A stretch of DNA of 64,000 nt from Salinibacter ruber DSM 13855 (GTDB lineage Bacteria > Bacteroidota > Rhodothermia > Rhodothermales > Salinibacteraceae): the NCBI RefSeq assembly GCF_000013045.1, contig NC_007677.1, positions 2,418,001 through 2,482,000 of the forward strand, written 5' to 3'. The notes under the pieces were generated by a model that was not told the origin of the DNA, ran no database searches, and was given only the letters and a program-made list of their open reading frames with translations. A program made the translations under genes and the position numbers. Below, one piece after another: positions 8,242 to 17,006 of the stretch. Position 1 is the first letter of the stretch. Each line of letters begins with the position of its first letter.

Positions 8242-10176
8242 TTATTCGATGTCGCCCATGAGCCGCTTCACGGGCGGCGCGGCAAGCATCGCGACCAGGC
8301 CGCCCCCGCCGATGATGAGGGCCACCGTCGTAAACAGCCCGGACGGGTCGAGCGTCTCCAGCTGCCCGGCGATGAGCCCGGCGAACAGGTTGCCGAGGGC
8401 CGTAGAGACGAACCAGACGCCCATCATCTGGCCCACGCGGTTCTCCGGCGCGAGCTTCGTCATTGACGACAGGCCCACCGGGGAGAGGGCCAGCTCGCCG
8501 CAGGTGTGCAGGAAGTAGGTGACCACCAGCCAGTGGGCGCCCACCGGATTCTCGGCGGTCGCCTGCGACGCGCCCCAGGCGATCACGAAGAAGCCCGCGG
8601 CCAGGCCCAGGAGGCCGAGCCCAAACTTGACGGGAATGGAGGGGTTGGCGTTGCGGTTGGCAAGCCACGTCCAGAACGACCCGAAGACCGGCGCGAGGAG
8701 GACGATGAACGTCGGGTTGATGTTTTGCAGCATGCTGGCCGGCATGGTCCATCCCCCCGCAATCTGGTAGGCCAGATAGCCGAGGAAGCCGACCACGAGG
8801 GCGCCGAGCAGGCTCACGCCCGCCCGTCCCACCCACCAGAGGTTCTCGCGCCGAAACATGCGGTAGCCGATGTACGCCGCCGGCAGGCCGATCAGGACGA
8901 GGGCCCCCATCAGGGCCGAGGTCTGCGAAAGCGCAAACGGCCCGAAGTCGCGGGCCGTGAGGTCCCGGGCGAACAGGTTGAGCGAGGAGCCCGCCTGTTC
9001 GAAGCCGGACCAGAAGAGGGCCGACAGGAGAAACAGCCAGTAGATGACGAGGTACCGCCGCCGCTTCAGCGACACGTCGTATTGCGGGGCTGCGAGGCGG
9101 GCAATGCTCACCAGCACGAAGAACACGACCGTTGCGCCCACCCCAATCTGGGACGCCAGCGCCGCCCCGTCCACGAACTGATTCGTGACGAGGCTGGCCA
9201 CGACGAAGAAGGCGGTCATCGTCCCCACGCCCGCCCACTCGAGCGTGAGGTAGGCGAAGAAGAGGAGCGTGACGAGAATGATGCCAATTCCCACCGCCTC
9301 GGCCACCTGGGTGAGCGTGATGCTGATGACCCCGGACGTGGCCAGGAACCCAAACGCCACGATCAGGGCCGTCACCAGCGCCGTAAGGAGGTAGAAGGTG
9401 CGGCTCTTTTGTTGGACGGCCTCCTCGTCGTCGGCGTCGAGCAGCCCGGCCTCCCCCAGGTTGGGCGCGCCCAGCTTGTAGGAAATAAGCCCCACAAGCA
9501 TGCCGAAGCCCGCCAGCGAGAAGCCCCAGTGCCAGCTGTAATTCTCGGCCAGCCACCCGCAGAGCGTAGGCCCTAGGATGGCCCCGAAGTTGATCCCCAT
9601 GTAGAAGACCGAGAAGCCCGCGTCACGCCGGGCCCCGCCCTCCGGGTAGAGGTCCCCGACCATCGTGCTGATGTTGGGCTTCAGGAGGCCCGTGCCGATG
9701 ACGATCAGAAACAGCCCGAGGTAGAAGAAGGACACGTCCGGGAGGCCAAAGGCCGGCATCGCCAGGCTGAAGTGCCCTGCGGCGATGATGCAGCCGCCAA
9801 CGAAGACCGACCGCCGCTGGCCCCAGATGTTGTCCGCCACCCAGCCGCCGGGCAGGGCCAGCAGGTAGACGAACGCCGTGTACAGGCCGTAGACCGCCGT
9901 CGCCTTTTCGGTGCCAAAGCCGAGCCCCGGGTTCGTCGCCGCCGCGCCGGCCGGGGCCGTCATGAACAGGACGAGGAGCGCCCGCAGTCCGTAGTAGCTG
10001 AACCGCTCCCACAGCTCCGTAAAGAAGAGCGTGGCGAGGCCGCGCGGGTGCCCGAAGAAATCCCGCCGACCGGCCACGGCCGTGGCCTCTCCCCCCGACG
10101 GCGCCCGGGCGCCTCCATTCTGCATCGACTCGTCGGACGAGGGACCGCTGGCTGCCATTTGTGGCCTAGAAATCAA
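8242..10176 (-). CDS. Proton-dependent oligopeptide transporter (POT/PTR2 family)
   Basis: A 644-residue inner-membrane major-facilitator protein that imports di- and tripeptides with protons. The [14 protein letters not shown] motif near residue 55 matches the ExxERFxYYG proton-coupling motif on helix 1, and [16 protein letters not shown] matches the PTR2 signature on helix 5. Many hydrophobic helices follow; a longer interhelical stretch after the sixth helix contains [19 protein letters not shown]. It diverges from aspS across a 218-bp spacer and precedes dut. Together with the secreted S46 peptidase at 37.9-40.1 kb it fits peptide feeding. Substrate range cannot be read from the sequence. 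Confidence 0.93.
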   Translation of the reverse strand: MISRPQMAASGPSSDESMQNGGARAPSGGEATAVAGRRDFFGHPRGLATLFFTELWERFSYYGLRALLVLFMTAPAGAAATNPGLGFGTEKATAVYGLYTAFVYLLALPGGWVADNIWGQRRSVFVGGCIIAAGHFSLAMPAFGLPDVSFFYLGLFLIVIGTGLLKPNISTMVGDLYPEGGARRDAGFSVFYMGINFGAILGPTLCGWLAENYSWHWGFSLAGFGMLVGLISYKLGAPNLGEAGLLDADDEEAVQQKSRTFYLLTALVTALIVAFGFLATSGVISITLTQVAEAVGIGIILVTLLFFAYLTLEWAGVGTMTAFFVVASLVTNQFVDGAALASQIGVGATVVFFVLVSIARLAAPQYDVSLKRRRYLVIYWLFLLSALFWSGFEQAGSSLNLFARDLTARDFGPFALSQTSALMGALVLIGLPAAYIGYRMFRRENLWWVGRAGVSLLGALVVGFLGYLAYQIAGGWTMPASMLQNINPTFIVLLAPVFGSFWTWLANRNANPSIPVKFGLGLLGLAAGFFVIAWGASQATAENPVGAHWLVVTYFLHTCGELALSPVGLSSMTKLAPENRVGQMMGVWFVSTALGNLFAGLIAGQLETLDPSGLFTTVALIIGGGGLVAMLAAPPVKRLMGDIE

Positions 10177-10394
10177 TCGGAAAAACGCGTCGGGGGGCGA
10201 AAGGGGGTGTTCAACTGGACCGTTACAGGATCCGTACGAACGCTGGGAATATAGGAGACACCCGCTGCTCTGTCTAATTCTATGTCTAAATTCACGGTGA
10301 GGACGAACTGGGAATTGACTCTGCCGTTCGGGGTGGTAGTTTTAATGCACCCGCTCTTCCCTCCGTCCTTCACACCCGAACACCCGCGTCCACC
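10177..10394. promoter_or_regulatory. Divergent promoter region of POT transporter and aspS
   Basis: A 218-bp spacer, richer in A+T around 10260-10350 than the flanking genes, so promoters for both directions are expected here. I cannot assign individual hexamers, and no T-box-like stem was recognised before aspS. Confidence 0.35.
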
Positions 10395-12284
10395 ATGGAA
10401 CGCTCCTCCCGCGCCGATCTCATTTCGGAGGATTCCCATCCCGCCCGCACTCACACCTGCGGCGACCTCCGCGCCGAGGACAACGGCGAGGCAGTCGTCC
10501 TCAAAGGATGGGTCGACACCCGGCGCGACCACGGCGGGCTCGTGTTCGTGGACCTGCGCGACCGCTACGGGCTCACCCAGGTCGTCTTTTCGCCGCAGGA
10601 CAACCAGACGGCCTACGAGGTGGCCGGACAGCTGCGCCGGGAGGACGTGATCAGCGTACAGGGAACCGTCCGCCCGCGGGGCGAGGAGGCCGTGAACCCC
10701 GACCTGCCGACCGGGGCCATCGAGGTCAGTGCCGACGACCTGGCGGTGCTCAACACGTCCGAGACGCCGCCCTTCGTCGTGAGTGCCCACGAGGAGCGGC
10801 AGATGAATACGAACGAGGACCTGCGGCTGGCGCACCGCTACCTGGACCTCCGACGGCCGGACCTGCAGGAGAACATCGAACTGCGCCACCGGCTCTACCA
10901 GACGACCCACCGCTACTTCGACGCCCACGACTTTCTGGAGGTGGAGACCCCGGTGCTCATGAAATCCACCCCGGAGGGCGCGCGCGACTTCCTCGTCCCC
11001 AGCCGCCTCCATCCGGGCCGCTTCTACGCGCTGCCGCAGTCGCCGCAGACCTACAAGCAACTGCTCATGGTGGGCGGGCTCGACCGCTACGTCCAGATCG
11101 TAAAGTGCTTCCGCGACGAGGACCTGCGGGCCGACCGCCAGCCAGAGTTTACGCAGATCGACGTGGAGATGACGTTTGCCACCGAGGAGCAGGTCTACGA
11201 GCTTACCGAGGGGCTCATGGCCGACCTCTGGGACACCCTGGAGGACACGACGCTGGAGACGCCCTTTCCGCGCATGACCTACGACGAGGCGCTGCGGACC
11301 TACGGCACCGACAAGCCGGACCTCCGCTTCGACCTGGAGCTGCACGACGTGAGCGACTGCTTCGCCGGCAGCGGCTTCCGCGTCTTCGACTCGATCGTGG
11401 ACGACGGTGGACACATCGTGGCCCTCCGGGTGCCCGGCGAGGGCGACCGGGGGCGCGCCGCCATGGACCGGCTGGAGGACCACGTGACCGACGAGATCGG
11501 CGCCGCCGGGCTCATCTACTTCCAGCTGCCGTCCGACGGCTCCGGAATCGAGCAGAACCTGAGCAGCGACGCCCTGCCCCACGAGTACGGGCGGGCCGCC
11601 GCCGAGCAGGTGGGCGCCGAGGCGGGCGACTTGGTTCTCACGCTGGCCGGCCACTCGCCCACCGTGTTCGAACAGGCCGGCGCCCTGCGCCTCCACATGG
11701 GCGAGGAGCTCGGCCTGCGCCCGCCCGCCGACGAGGGCGACGACGCGTTCCTGTGGGTCACCGACTTTCCGCTGATGGAGTACGACGAGGAGGCCGGGCG
11801 CCCCGTCTCGATGCACCACCCCTTCACGGCGCCCCACCCGGACGACCTCGACCGCCTCGACGAGGACCCGACGCAGGTGCAAGCACGCGCCTACGATCTC
11901 GTCCTCAACGGCAACGAGATTGGCGGCGGCTCCATCCGCATCCACAACCACGAGACGCAGATGCAGGTCTTCGATGTCCTCGGGATCGACGAGGAGGAGG
12001 CGCAGGACCGATTCGGGTTTCTGCTCGACGCCCTCCGCTACGGCGCGCCGCCGCACGGGGGCATCGCACTCGGGCTCGACCGCCTCGTCATGCTGCTGGC
12101 CGGGGCCGATTCGCTCCGCGACGTCATCGCCTTCCCCAAGACCCAGAGCGGCAAGGAGCCAATGGTGAAGTCGCCCGACTGGGTGGACCCCGAGCAGCTG
12201 GAGACCCTCGCCCTCCGCCTCGACCTGCCCCCCGACGTGGAGCCGCCGGCCCGGATCGCCCAGCGCAAGCGCCTGGCGTCTTAG
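10395..12284 (+). CDS. aspS: Aspartyl-tRNA synthetase, bacterial type
   Basis: Charges tRNA-Asp with aspartate in the cytoplasm. The 629-residue protein has the N-terminal OB-fold anticodon domain (GWVDTRRDHGGLVFVDLRDR), the class II catalytic core with motif 2 (CFRDEDLRADRQPEFTQID) and motif 3 (GIALGLDRLVMLL), and the bacterial GAD insertion domain between them. Length and insertion mark the bacterial rather than the archaeal/eukaryotic form. Whether it is discriminating or also charges tRNA-Asn cannot be settled here. The pyrophosphatase-like gene begins 10 bp after its stop on the same strand and is likely co-transcribed. Confidence 0.97.
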   Translation: MERSSRADLISEDSHPARTHTCGDLRAEDNGEAVVLKGWVDTRRDHGGLVFVDLRDRYGLTQVVFSPQDNQTAYEVAGQLRREDVISVQGTVRPRGEEAVNPDLPTGAIEVSADDLAVLNTSETPPFVVSAHEERQMNTNEDLRLAHRYLDLRRPDLQENIELRHRLYQTTHRYFDAHDFLEVETPVLMKSTPEGARDFLVPSRLHPGRFYALPQSPQTYKQLLMVGGLDRYVQIVKCFRDEDLRADRQPEFTQIDVEMTFATEEQVYELTEGLMADLWDTLEDTTLETPFPRMTYDEALRTYGTDKPDLRFDLELHDVSDCFAGSGFRVFDSIVDDGGHIVALRVPGEGDRGRAAMDRLEDHVTDEIGAAGLIYFQLPSDGSGIEQNLSSDALPHEYGRAAAEQVGAEAGDLVLTLAGHSPTVFEQAGALRLHMGEELGLRPPADEGDDAFLWVTDFPLMEYDEEAGRPVSMHHPFTAPHPDDLDRLDEDPTQVQARAYDLVLNGNEIGGGSIRIHNHETQMQVFDVLGIDEEEAQDRFGFLLDALRYGAPPHGGIALGLDRLVMLLAGADSLRDVIAFPKTQSGKEPMVKSPDWVDPEQLETLALRLDLPPDVEPPARIAQRKRLAS

Positions 12285-12294
12285 GTCCTGCCCC

Positions 12295-12753
12295 ATGTCC
12301 GACTCGCTTTATCCCCCCTTGGACCTGCAGGCCCTCCGCTCGGCCGTCCACGAGCACCTTCACTGGGGGACGTGGGCGCGGTGCATCACGAACAACGGGA
12401 TTACGATCGAGCGGCCCCGCACGACGGCCCATCCCGACCATCCGTCCATCGTCTACCCGGTCGACTATGGCTACGTGAACGGCACGCGGGGCGGCGACGG
12501 CGACGCGCTCGACGTGTTCGTGGGCCGCGGCACGACCGGCCTCGTCGGGGCCCTCCTCACAACCGACCACCAGCAGCGGGACCGGGAGGCGAAATTGCTC
12601 TACGACTGCACGCCCCCCGAGGTCTACACGGCCCACGGCTTCATCAACTACGACCGGACGCTGCTGGAGGGCGTGCTGGTGCTCCGCCAAGAGATGCGGA
12701 CCCTCTGGGACGAGGGCGACGGACCGGCCCCACCCTCGGCGCAACGGCCGTAG
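12295..12753 (+). CDS. Inorganic pyrophosphatase-like protein (divergent class I)
   Basis: A 152-residue protein that follows aspS by 10 bp. YPVDYGYVNGTRGGDGDALDV matches the class I pyrophosphatase signature (YPxxYGxI..DGDPLDV), keeping the three metal-binding aspartates. The usual proline is alanine, and a later EAKLL resembles the DAKLV motif. The rest is shorter and divergent from canonical enzymes, and a complete class I enzyme is encoded at 55283-55828. An aspS partner that removes the pyrophosphate released by aminoacylation would make sense in this position, but that is inference. It may instead be a hydrolase for another phosphoanhydride. Confidence 0.7.
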   Translation: MSDSLYPPLDLQALRSAVHEHLHWGTWARCITNNGITIERPRTTAHPDHPSIVYPVDYGYVNGTRGGDGDALDVFVGRGTTGLVGALLTTDHQQRDREAKLLYDCTPPEVYTAHGFINYDRTLLEGVLVLRQEMRTLWDEGDGPAPPSAQRP

Positions 12754-12770
12754 GCGGGACGCACGTCTCT

Positions 12771-13121
12771 TTACGCCCGCCGAATCGTCACCGTGGCCCC
12801 GACCCGGTCGGCAAGCGCCCGGAGCTGGGACGGCGTGACGCCGATGTAGACCGTGTCGACGCCGGTGCACCCCGGGTGCGCGTCGGAGCGGATCCGGTTC
12901 GTCGAGCCGCCGGCATGGTCCGTCCCGCGGTGCCCATTGACCATCACGAGCGTGTCGACGGCGTCGTCCCCGTCCACCGCCCGGATGATCTCGGCGCGGG
13001 AGGCCTTCAGGGCCCGCGAGTAGATGTAGGCGGAGCCGCAGATGATGCCCCCGAATCGCTTGAGGCGGCCCGGCGGGCCCGACGACTGGTTTTCGGGCCC
13101 CTTTGCAGAGTCGTGGTGCAT
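12771..13121 (-). CDS. Conserved-looking hypothetical protein, 116 residues
   Basis: I do not recognise the family. The protein has a polar N-terminus, then GGIICGSAYIYSRAL, AVDTLVMVNGHRGTDHAGG and a C-terminal VTPSQLRALADRVGATVTIR that suggests an alpha/beta fold. Two cysteines and three histidines lie in the central part. No signal peptide or membrane helix. It fills the space between the convergent pyrophosphatase-like gene (17 bp away) and the fused E1 gene, on the same strand as the latter. High coding-like GC3 and lack of a competing frame support it as a real gene. Confidence 0.55.
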   Translation of the reverse strand: MHHDSAKGPENQSSGPPGRLKRFGGIICGSAYIYSRALKASRAEIIRAVDGDDAVDTLVMVNGHRGTDHAGGSTNRIRSDAHPGCTGVDTVYIGVTPSQLRALADRVGATVTIRRA

Positions 13122-13241
13122 CCCGTCGTGCCTTCGCTGTGCCTATTTTCAACCCATTAGAAGCGGACGGAGCGAGCCCGGCGGTCGTTCCGCTAGTCTC
13201 GGTCCCGGCTGAGACGTCCAATTCACACCGGCTCCCGTGCC

Positions 13242-15239
13242 TTAAAACGCCAGCAGGTCCTCCACTTTCGGCCGCAGTCGCGCCGTCGCCGAGAAGATCT
13301 CGTCCTCCAGCGGCTTGGCGTTGGGCACCGGCAGGTCCTCGGCGGCCACCCGTGTGATGGGGGCGTCGAGGAGCTCAAAGCCGATCTCGCCCAGCTCCGC
13401 CGCCACCTCGGCCCCAAAGCCCGCGGTGCGCGACGCCTCGTGCAACACGAGCAGGCGGTTTGTTTTGTCGAGCGACTGACGGACGGTGTCGCGGTCCCAC
13501 GGGACGAGCGTGCGCAGGTCCACCACCTCCAGCTCCACCCCGTTTGCTTCGGCCTGGTGTTCCGCCTCCGCCAGCGCCCAGTGCACCCCCACCCCATAGG
13601 TGACGATGGTCGCGTCGGTGCCCTCCCGCGCCACCCGTGCCTCCCCGAACGGCAGCGTGTATGCCTCCGTCGGCACCGCGCCGCGGACGGACCGGTAAAG
13701 CTTCTTGTGCTCGAAGAAGAGAACCGGGTTGGGGTCGGCCACGGCGGTGCGGAGGAGCCCCTTCGCGTCGCGGGGCGTGGCGGGGACGACCACCTTCAAG
13801 CCCGGCGTGTGGGTGAACCAGGCCTCCCGCGACTGCGAGTGGAACGGCCCAGCCCCGATGCCCCCGCCGAAGGGCGCACGGATCGTTACGTTGACCGGCT
13901 GTCCCCACCGGTAGTGCGTCGTCGCCAGGTTGTTGACGGTCTGGTTGAAGCCGCACGAGATGAAGTCGGCGTACTGCATCTCCACGACCGCCGGGAGGCC
14001 CTCGATGGACAGGCCCATCCCGGCCCCGAGGGCCCCATCCTCGATGATGGGCGTGTTGCGGACGCGCTTGCTGCCGAACTCGTCGACGAACCCGTCGGTC
14101 ACCTTGAACGCCCCGCCGTACTCGGCAATGTCCTGCCCCATCACAATCACCTCGTCGTCGTCCCGCATCGCCGCCCGAAGACCATCCTGAATGGCGTCGA
14201 TGAAGCGCGTCTCCTCCGTGTCCGCGTCGGGCGACGGCGGGTCCGGATCGGGCGACGGGGCAAAGACGGCGTCGCGCTCGGCCTCGGGGGTGCTGGTCAC
14301 CGCCGGCCGGTCGAGGGCCCACTCCGCCAGCTCGTCGACCGCGGACTCGAGCTCGGCCCGGATGCTCTCCATCCGGTCGGCCCCGAGCAGCCCCTCCTCC
14401 CGCACCCGAGCGGCAAAGCGGTCGAGCGGGTCTTTTTCCTTCCACTCCTCGATGAGCTCGTCCGGGACGTACGCAGTGCCGGAGGCCTCCTCGTGGCCCC
14501 GCACGCGAAACGTCTTCATCTCCAGCAGCACCGGCCCCTCGGTCCGGGCGTGCGCCCGTGCCTCCCGAACCGCCTCGATGACGGCGAACACGTCGTTGCC
14601 GTCCACGATCATCCCCGGCATGTCGTAGCCGGCGGCCGCGTCGGCGATGTCGTCCGGGGCCACCGCCTCGTCGGTGGGCGTCGAGAGGCCGTAGCCGTTG
14701 TTCTCCACCAGGAAGAGGACCGGCAGGTCCCACACCGACGCCAGGTTGAGCGCCTCGTGGAAGTCGCCCTCGCGGGTGCCCCCGTCGCCACAGAACGCGC
14801 AGGCGACCCGGTCCGCCTCCCGAAACCGAACGGCCTGCCCCAGCCCGCACGCCACCGGCAGCATGGCGGCCATGTGCGAGATCATGCCCACGAGGTTTTT
14901 CGCCGGCAGCCCGAAGTGAAAGGTCCGGTCCCGGCCGTTCGTAAAGTCCCCCTTCTTCCCCATCAACTGGCAAAAGAGGCGCTCCCGGTCGACGTCGCGC
15001 GTGGTCCACACGCCGAGGTTGCGGTGCATCGGCAGGATGTAGTCGCGGTCGTCCAGCGCCCAGGCGGTGCCCGCGGCGACGGCCTCCTGACCGTACCCGC
15101 TAAACCATTTCGCGATGCGCCCCTGCCGGATGAGCGTCAGCATCTTTTCCTCGATGACACGGGGTTCGAGGAGCGCCCGGCAGAGCGCCTCGGCATCAAG
15201 GTCAGGGCCCGTATTGACAGATGACTCTGGAGAGGACAT
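13242..15239 (-). CDS. 2-oxoacid dehydrogenase E1, fused alpha and beta subunits (branched-chain type)
   Basis: A 665-residue thiamine-diphosphate enzyme that decarboxylates 2-oxoacids and transfers the acyl group to lipoylated E2. Residues about 20-310 are the E1 alpha part: MHRNLGVW, then FCGDGGTREGDFHEALNLAS (GDG...N metal/TPP motif) and VENNGYGLSTP. Residues about 345-665 are the E1 beta part: VIVMGQDIAEYGGAFKVTDG, IIEDGALGAG, VVEMQYADFI and a transketolase C-terminal domain. The two are joined by an acidic Asp/Pro-rich linker near 315-340. Fused E1s of this kind usually act on branched-chain 2-oxoacids, but substrate is inferred. It is the last gene of the minus-strand pdh-tonB run and may share the E2 encoded upstream. 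Confidence 0.9.
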   Translation of the reverse strand: MSSPESSVNTGPDLDAEALCRALLEPRVIEEKMLTLIRQGRIAKWFSGYGQEAVAAGTAWALDDRDYILPMHRNLGVWTTRDVDRERLFCQLMGKKGDFTNGRDRTFHFGLPAKNLVGMISHMAAMLPVACGLGQAVRFREADRVACAFCGDGGTREGDFHEALNLASVWDLPVLFLVENNGYGLSTPTDEAVAPDDIADAAAGYDMPGMIVDGNDVFAVIEAVREARAHARTEGPVLLEMKTFRVRGHEEASGTAYVPDELIEEWKEKDPLDRFAARVREEGLLGADRMESIRAELESAVDELAEWALDRPAVTSTPEAERDAVFAPSPDPDPPSPDADTEETRFIDAIQDGLRAAMRDDDEVIVMGQDIAEYGGAFKVTDGFVDEFGSKRVRNTPIIEDGALGAGMGLSIEGLPAVVEMQYADFISCGFNQTVNNLATTHYRWGQPVNVTIRAPFGGGIGAGPFHSQSREAWFTHTPGLKVVVPATPRDAKGLLRTAVADPNPVLFFEHKKLYRSVRGAVPTEAYTLPFGEARVAREGTDATIVTYGVGVHWALAEAEHQAEANGVELEVVDLRTLVPWDRDTVRQSLDKTNRLLVLHEASRTAGFGAEVAAELGEIGFELLDAPITRVAAEDLPVPNAKPLEDEIFSATARLRPKVEDLLAF

Positions 15240-15336
15240 GTATCTCGTAGTTCGGAACGAAGACTGACGATGGACACTGCGAACAGAGGGCGGGCGAGAC
15301 GAGGGCCGTTGGAAGCGTGCCCCCTCCGGCTCGCTT

Positions 15337-16050
15337 CTATTCCAGTCGGAAGGTGAAGGTGATCGTGCCGGTCTGGTTTTCCTGGGGCGCCCCCGGCGGC
15401 AGTGCGTTGAAGCGCCACTGTTGCAGGGCGTCCATGACGGCGGCCTCCAGTTCGGGATTGCCCTTGAGGAGGGGCACGCGCCGCACGATGCGCCCGTCCG
15501 GGTTGACGGTAATCCGAACCCGGATGCGGGCGTTCACCTTCTCGGCGTACTGGGGAAGGGGCGCCCGCTCGGGATCCCGGTCCAGCCCCTCAATGTCGTA
15601 GGGCGCAGCGGCCTCTTCCTGGGAGCCCGACCCCGGATCGCCCGATTCTTCGCCGGGCTCCTCGCTTGGCTCCTGCTGGTCGGCCTGCTGTTCGGTCTCG
15701 GGCTGGGCCTCGGCCTCCGGCACGGTCGTCTCCTCCTCGGTCGGCGGCACGGACTCCTCGCTCTGCTCCTCCTCCGGAAGGTTGACCGGCTCCGACTCGG
15801 GCTCCTCCGCCGTCTCGTCGGACTCGGCCTCCGGCTCGGGCGCCTCCTCCTGCGGCTCCGGCGTCGTCGTTTTCTCCACCTGCTCGGTGGCCTCCACCGG
15901 CTGCCCGGGCGAGAACTCGCCAAACTCCACCTCCACGTAGCCGAGCTGGGCCGGGCGGGGGCGCGACGCCGTCAGGAAGGCGAAGAGAAGGGCGAGCCCC
16001 CCGTGAAGGATGACGGTGGTGGCGACCCCGATCCAATCGCTACGGGACAT
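15337..16050 (-). CDS. Energy transducer TonB
   Basis: Couples the inner-membrane proton gradient to TonB-dependent outer-membrane receptors. The 237 residues have the classic layout. A single N-terminal membrane helix (about 8-27) is followed by a periplasm-spanning region rich in Glu and Pro (about 50-150, very acidic here: EPQEEAPEPEAE, EEPESEPVNLPEEE). The TonB C-terminal domain follows (about 165-237): LPQYAEKVNARIRVRITVNPDGRIVR.. and ALQQWRFNALPPG. ExbB/ExbD are not in the window. The strongly acidic linker, instead of the usual Lys-Pro repeat, fits a halophile. It sits between the phosphoesterase and fused E1 genes on the same strand. Confidence 0.9.
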   Translation of the reverse strand: MSRSDWIGVATTVILHGGLALLFAFLTASRPRPAQLGYVEVEFGEFSPGQPVEATEQVEKTTTPEPQEEAPEPEAESDETAEEPESEPVNLPEEEQSEESVPPTEEETTVPEAEAQPETEQQADQQEPSEEPGEESGDPGSGSQEEAAAPYDIEGLDRDPERAPLPQYAEKVNARIRVRITVNPDGRIVRRVPLLKGNPELEAAVMDALQQWRFNALPPGAPQENQTGTITFTFRLE

Positions 16051-16169
16051 GGGACGCGCGCAGTTGTGGAAGCAGGCGGGCGATCAGTGTTGTCGGTCGT
16101 AGAAACGTTGGACGGCCTCGGCCCGACAAAAGTTCGTCGCGTCGGCCCCTTGCCCCACCTCAGATCTCG

Positions 16170-16973
16170 TCAGCCGGCGTGGTCGAAGCGCGTCACGCCG
16201 TCGCGGACGAAGCGGCCCTCGTCGGGCACGTACCGCCGTTCCTCGACGGAGAAGGCCTCCGGCTCCACGGAGACGACGTTGTAGAAGTTGATTGGGCCCG
16301 TCGGTTCGCGCCAGCGATTGCTCGTCGCCGTGCCCGCGCTGGCAACGACGATGCGCGGGGTGCCCGGAATGATTTCGAGGGGCTGGATCGCAGAAATGTG
16401 GAGGTGCCCGCAGAGAATGAGGTCAATGCCCACCTCGCCCGCCACCGCGAGGGTCTGCTGGGCCTGCCGGGCCACGGGGTGCGGGCTGATGGGCCCGATG
16501 GCCGTGGGGTGGAGCTGGTGGTGCACCACGAGCACCTTGAAGCGGTCGTCCCCCGTCCCCGAGAAGAACGCACGCATGGCGGCCCGGTCGGCCGGACCGA
16601 TGCGCCCCCCCTTGATCGACGGCCCGTACGCGGACGTGAGGCCGAGCGCGGCCACGCCGCCGGCCTCGAAGGTCGGGGCGAGGTCCTCCGTAATGAACTG
16701 CCTATAGCGCTCCAGGGGCGTCCGGAGTCGCTTTAGGGGGCGCCACCACGGATAAACGTCGTGGTTGCCCGCCACGACGAGGGTGGGCGGGCCCAGCGCG
16801 TCGAGCAGGTTTCGGGCCGCCCGGTACTCCGCCGGACGGGCCCGTTGTGTCAGGTCGCCGCTCACCGCGACGAGGTCGATGCCCGCCGCGTTGATCTCGT
16901 CCAGAAGCGCCTCCACCACTCCGGAGTCCGCAATGCGCCCGAAGTGAAGGTCGGAGATGTGAGCAATGGTCAT
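16170..16973 (-). CDS. Metallophosphoesterase, CpdA-like
   Basis: A 267-residue calcineurin-like phosphoesterase, cytoplasmic (no signal peptide). All metal-site motifs are present: HISDLHFG (DxH) at the N-terminus, AVSGDLTQRA (GDxxxR-like), VVAGNHDVYP (GNHD), VVHHQLHP and CGHLHISAI (GHxH). The closest well-known relatives are class III cyclic nucleotide phosphodiesterases (CpdA/Rv0805), so cAMP hydrolysis is possible; other phosphodiesters are not excluded. It lies 33 bp downstream of pdhC on the same strand and probably belongs to the same transcript. Confidence 0.85.
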   Translation of the reverse strand: MTIAHISDLHFGRIADSGVVEALLDEINAAGIDLVAVSGDLTQRARPAEYRAARNLLDALGPPTLVVAGNHDVYPWWRPLKRLRTPLERYRQFITEDLAPTFEAGGVAALGLTSAYGPSIKGGRIGPADRAAMRAFFSGTGDDRFKVLVVHHQLHPTAIGPISPHPVARQAQQTLAVAGEVGIDLILCGHLHISAIQPLEIIPGTPRIVVASAGTATSNRWREPTGPINFYNVVSVEPEAFSVEERRYVPDEGRFVRDGVTRFDHAG

Positions 16974-17006
16974 AGCGCCGAACGCGGGCCTCGTAACCGT
17001 TCAACG

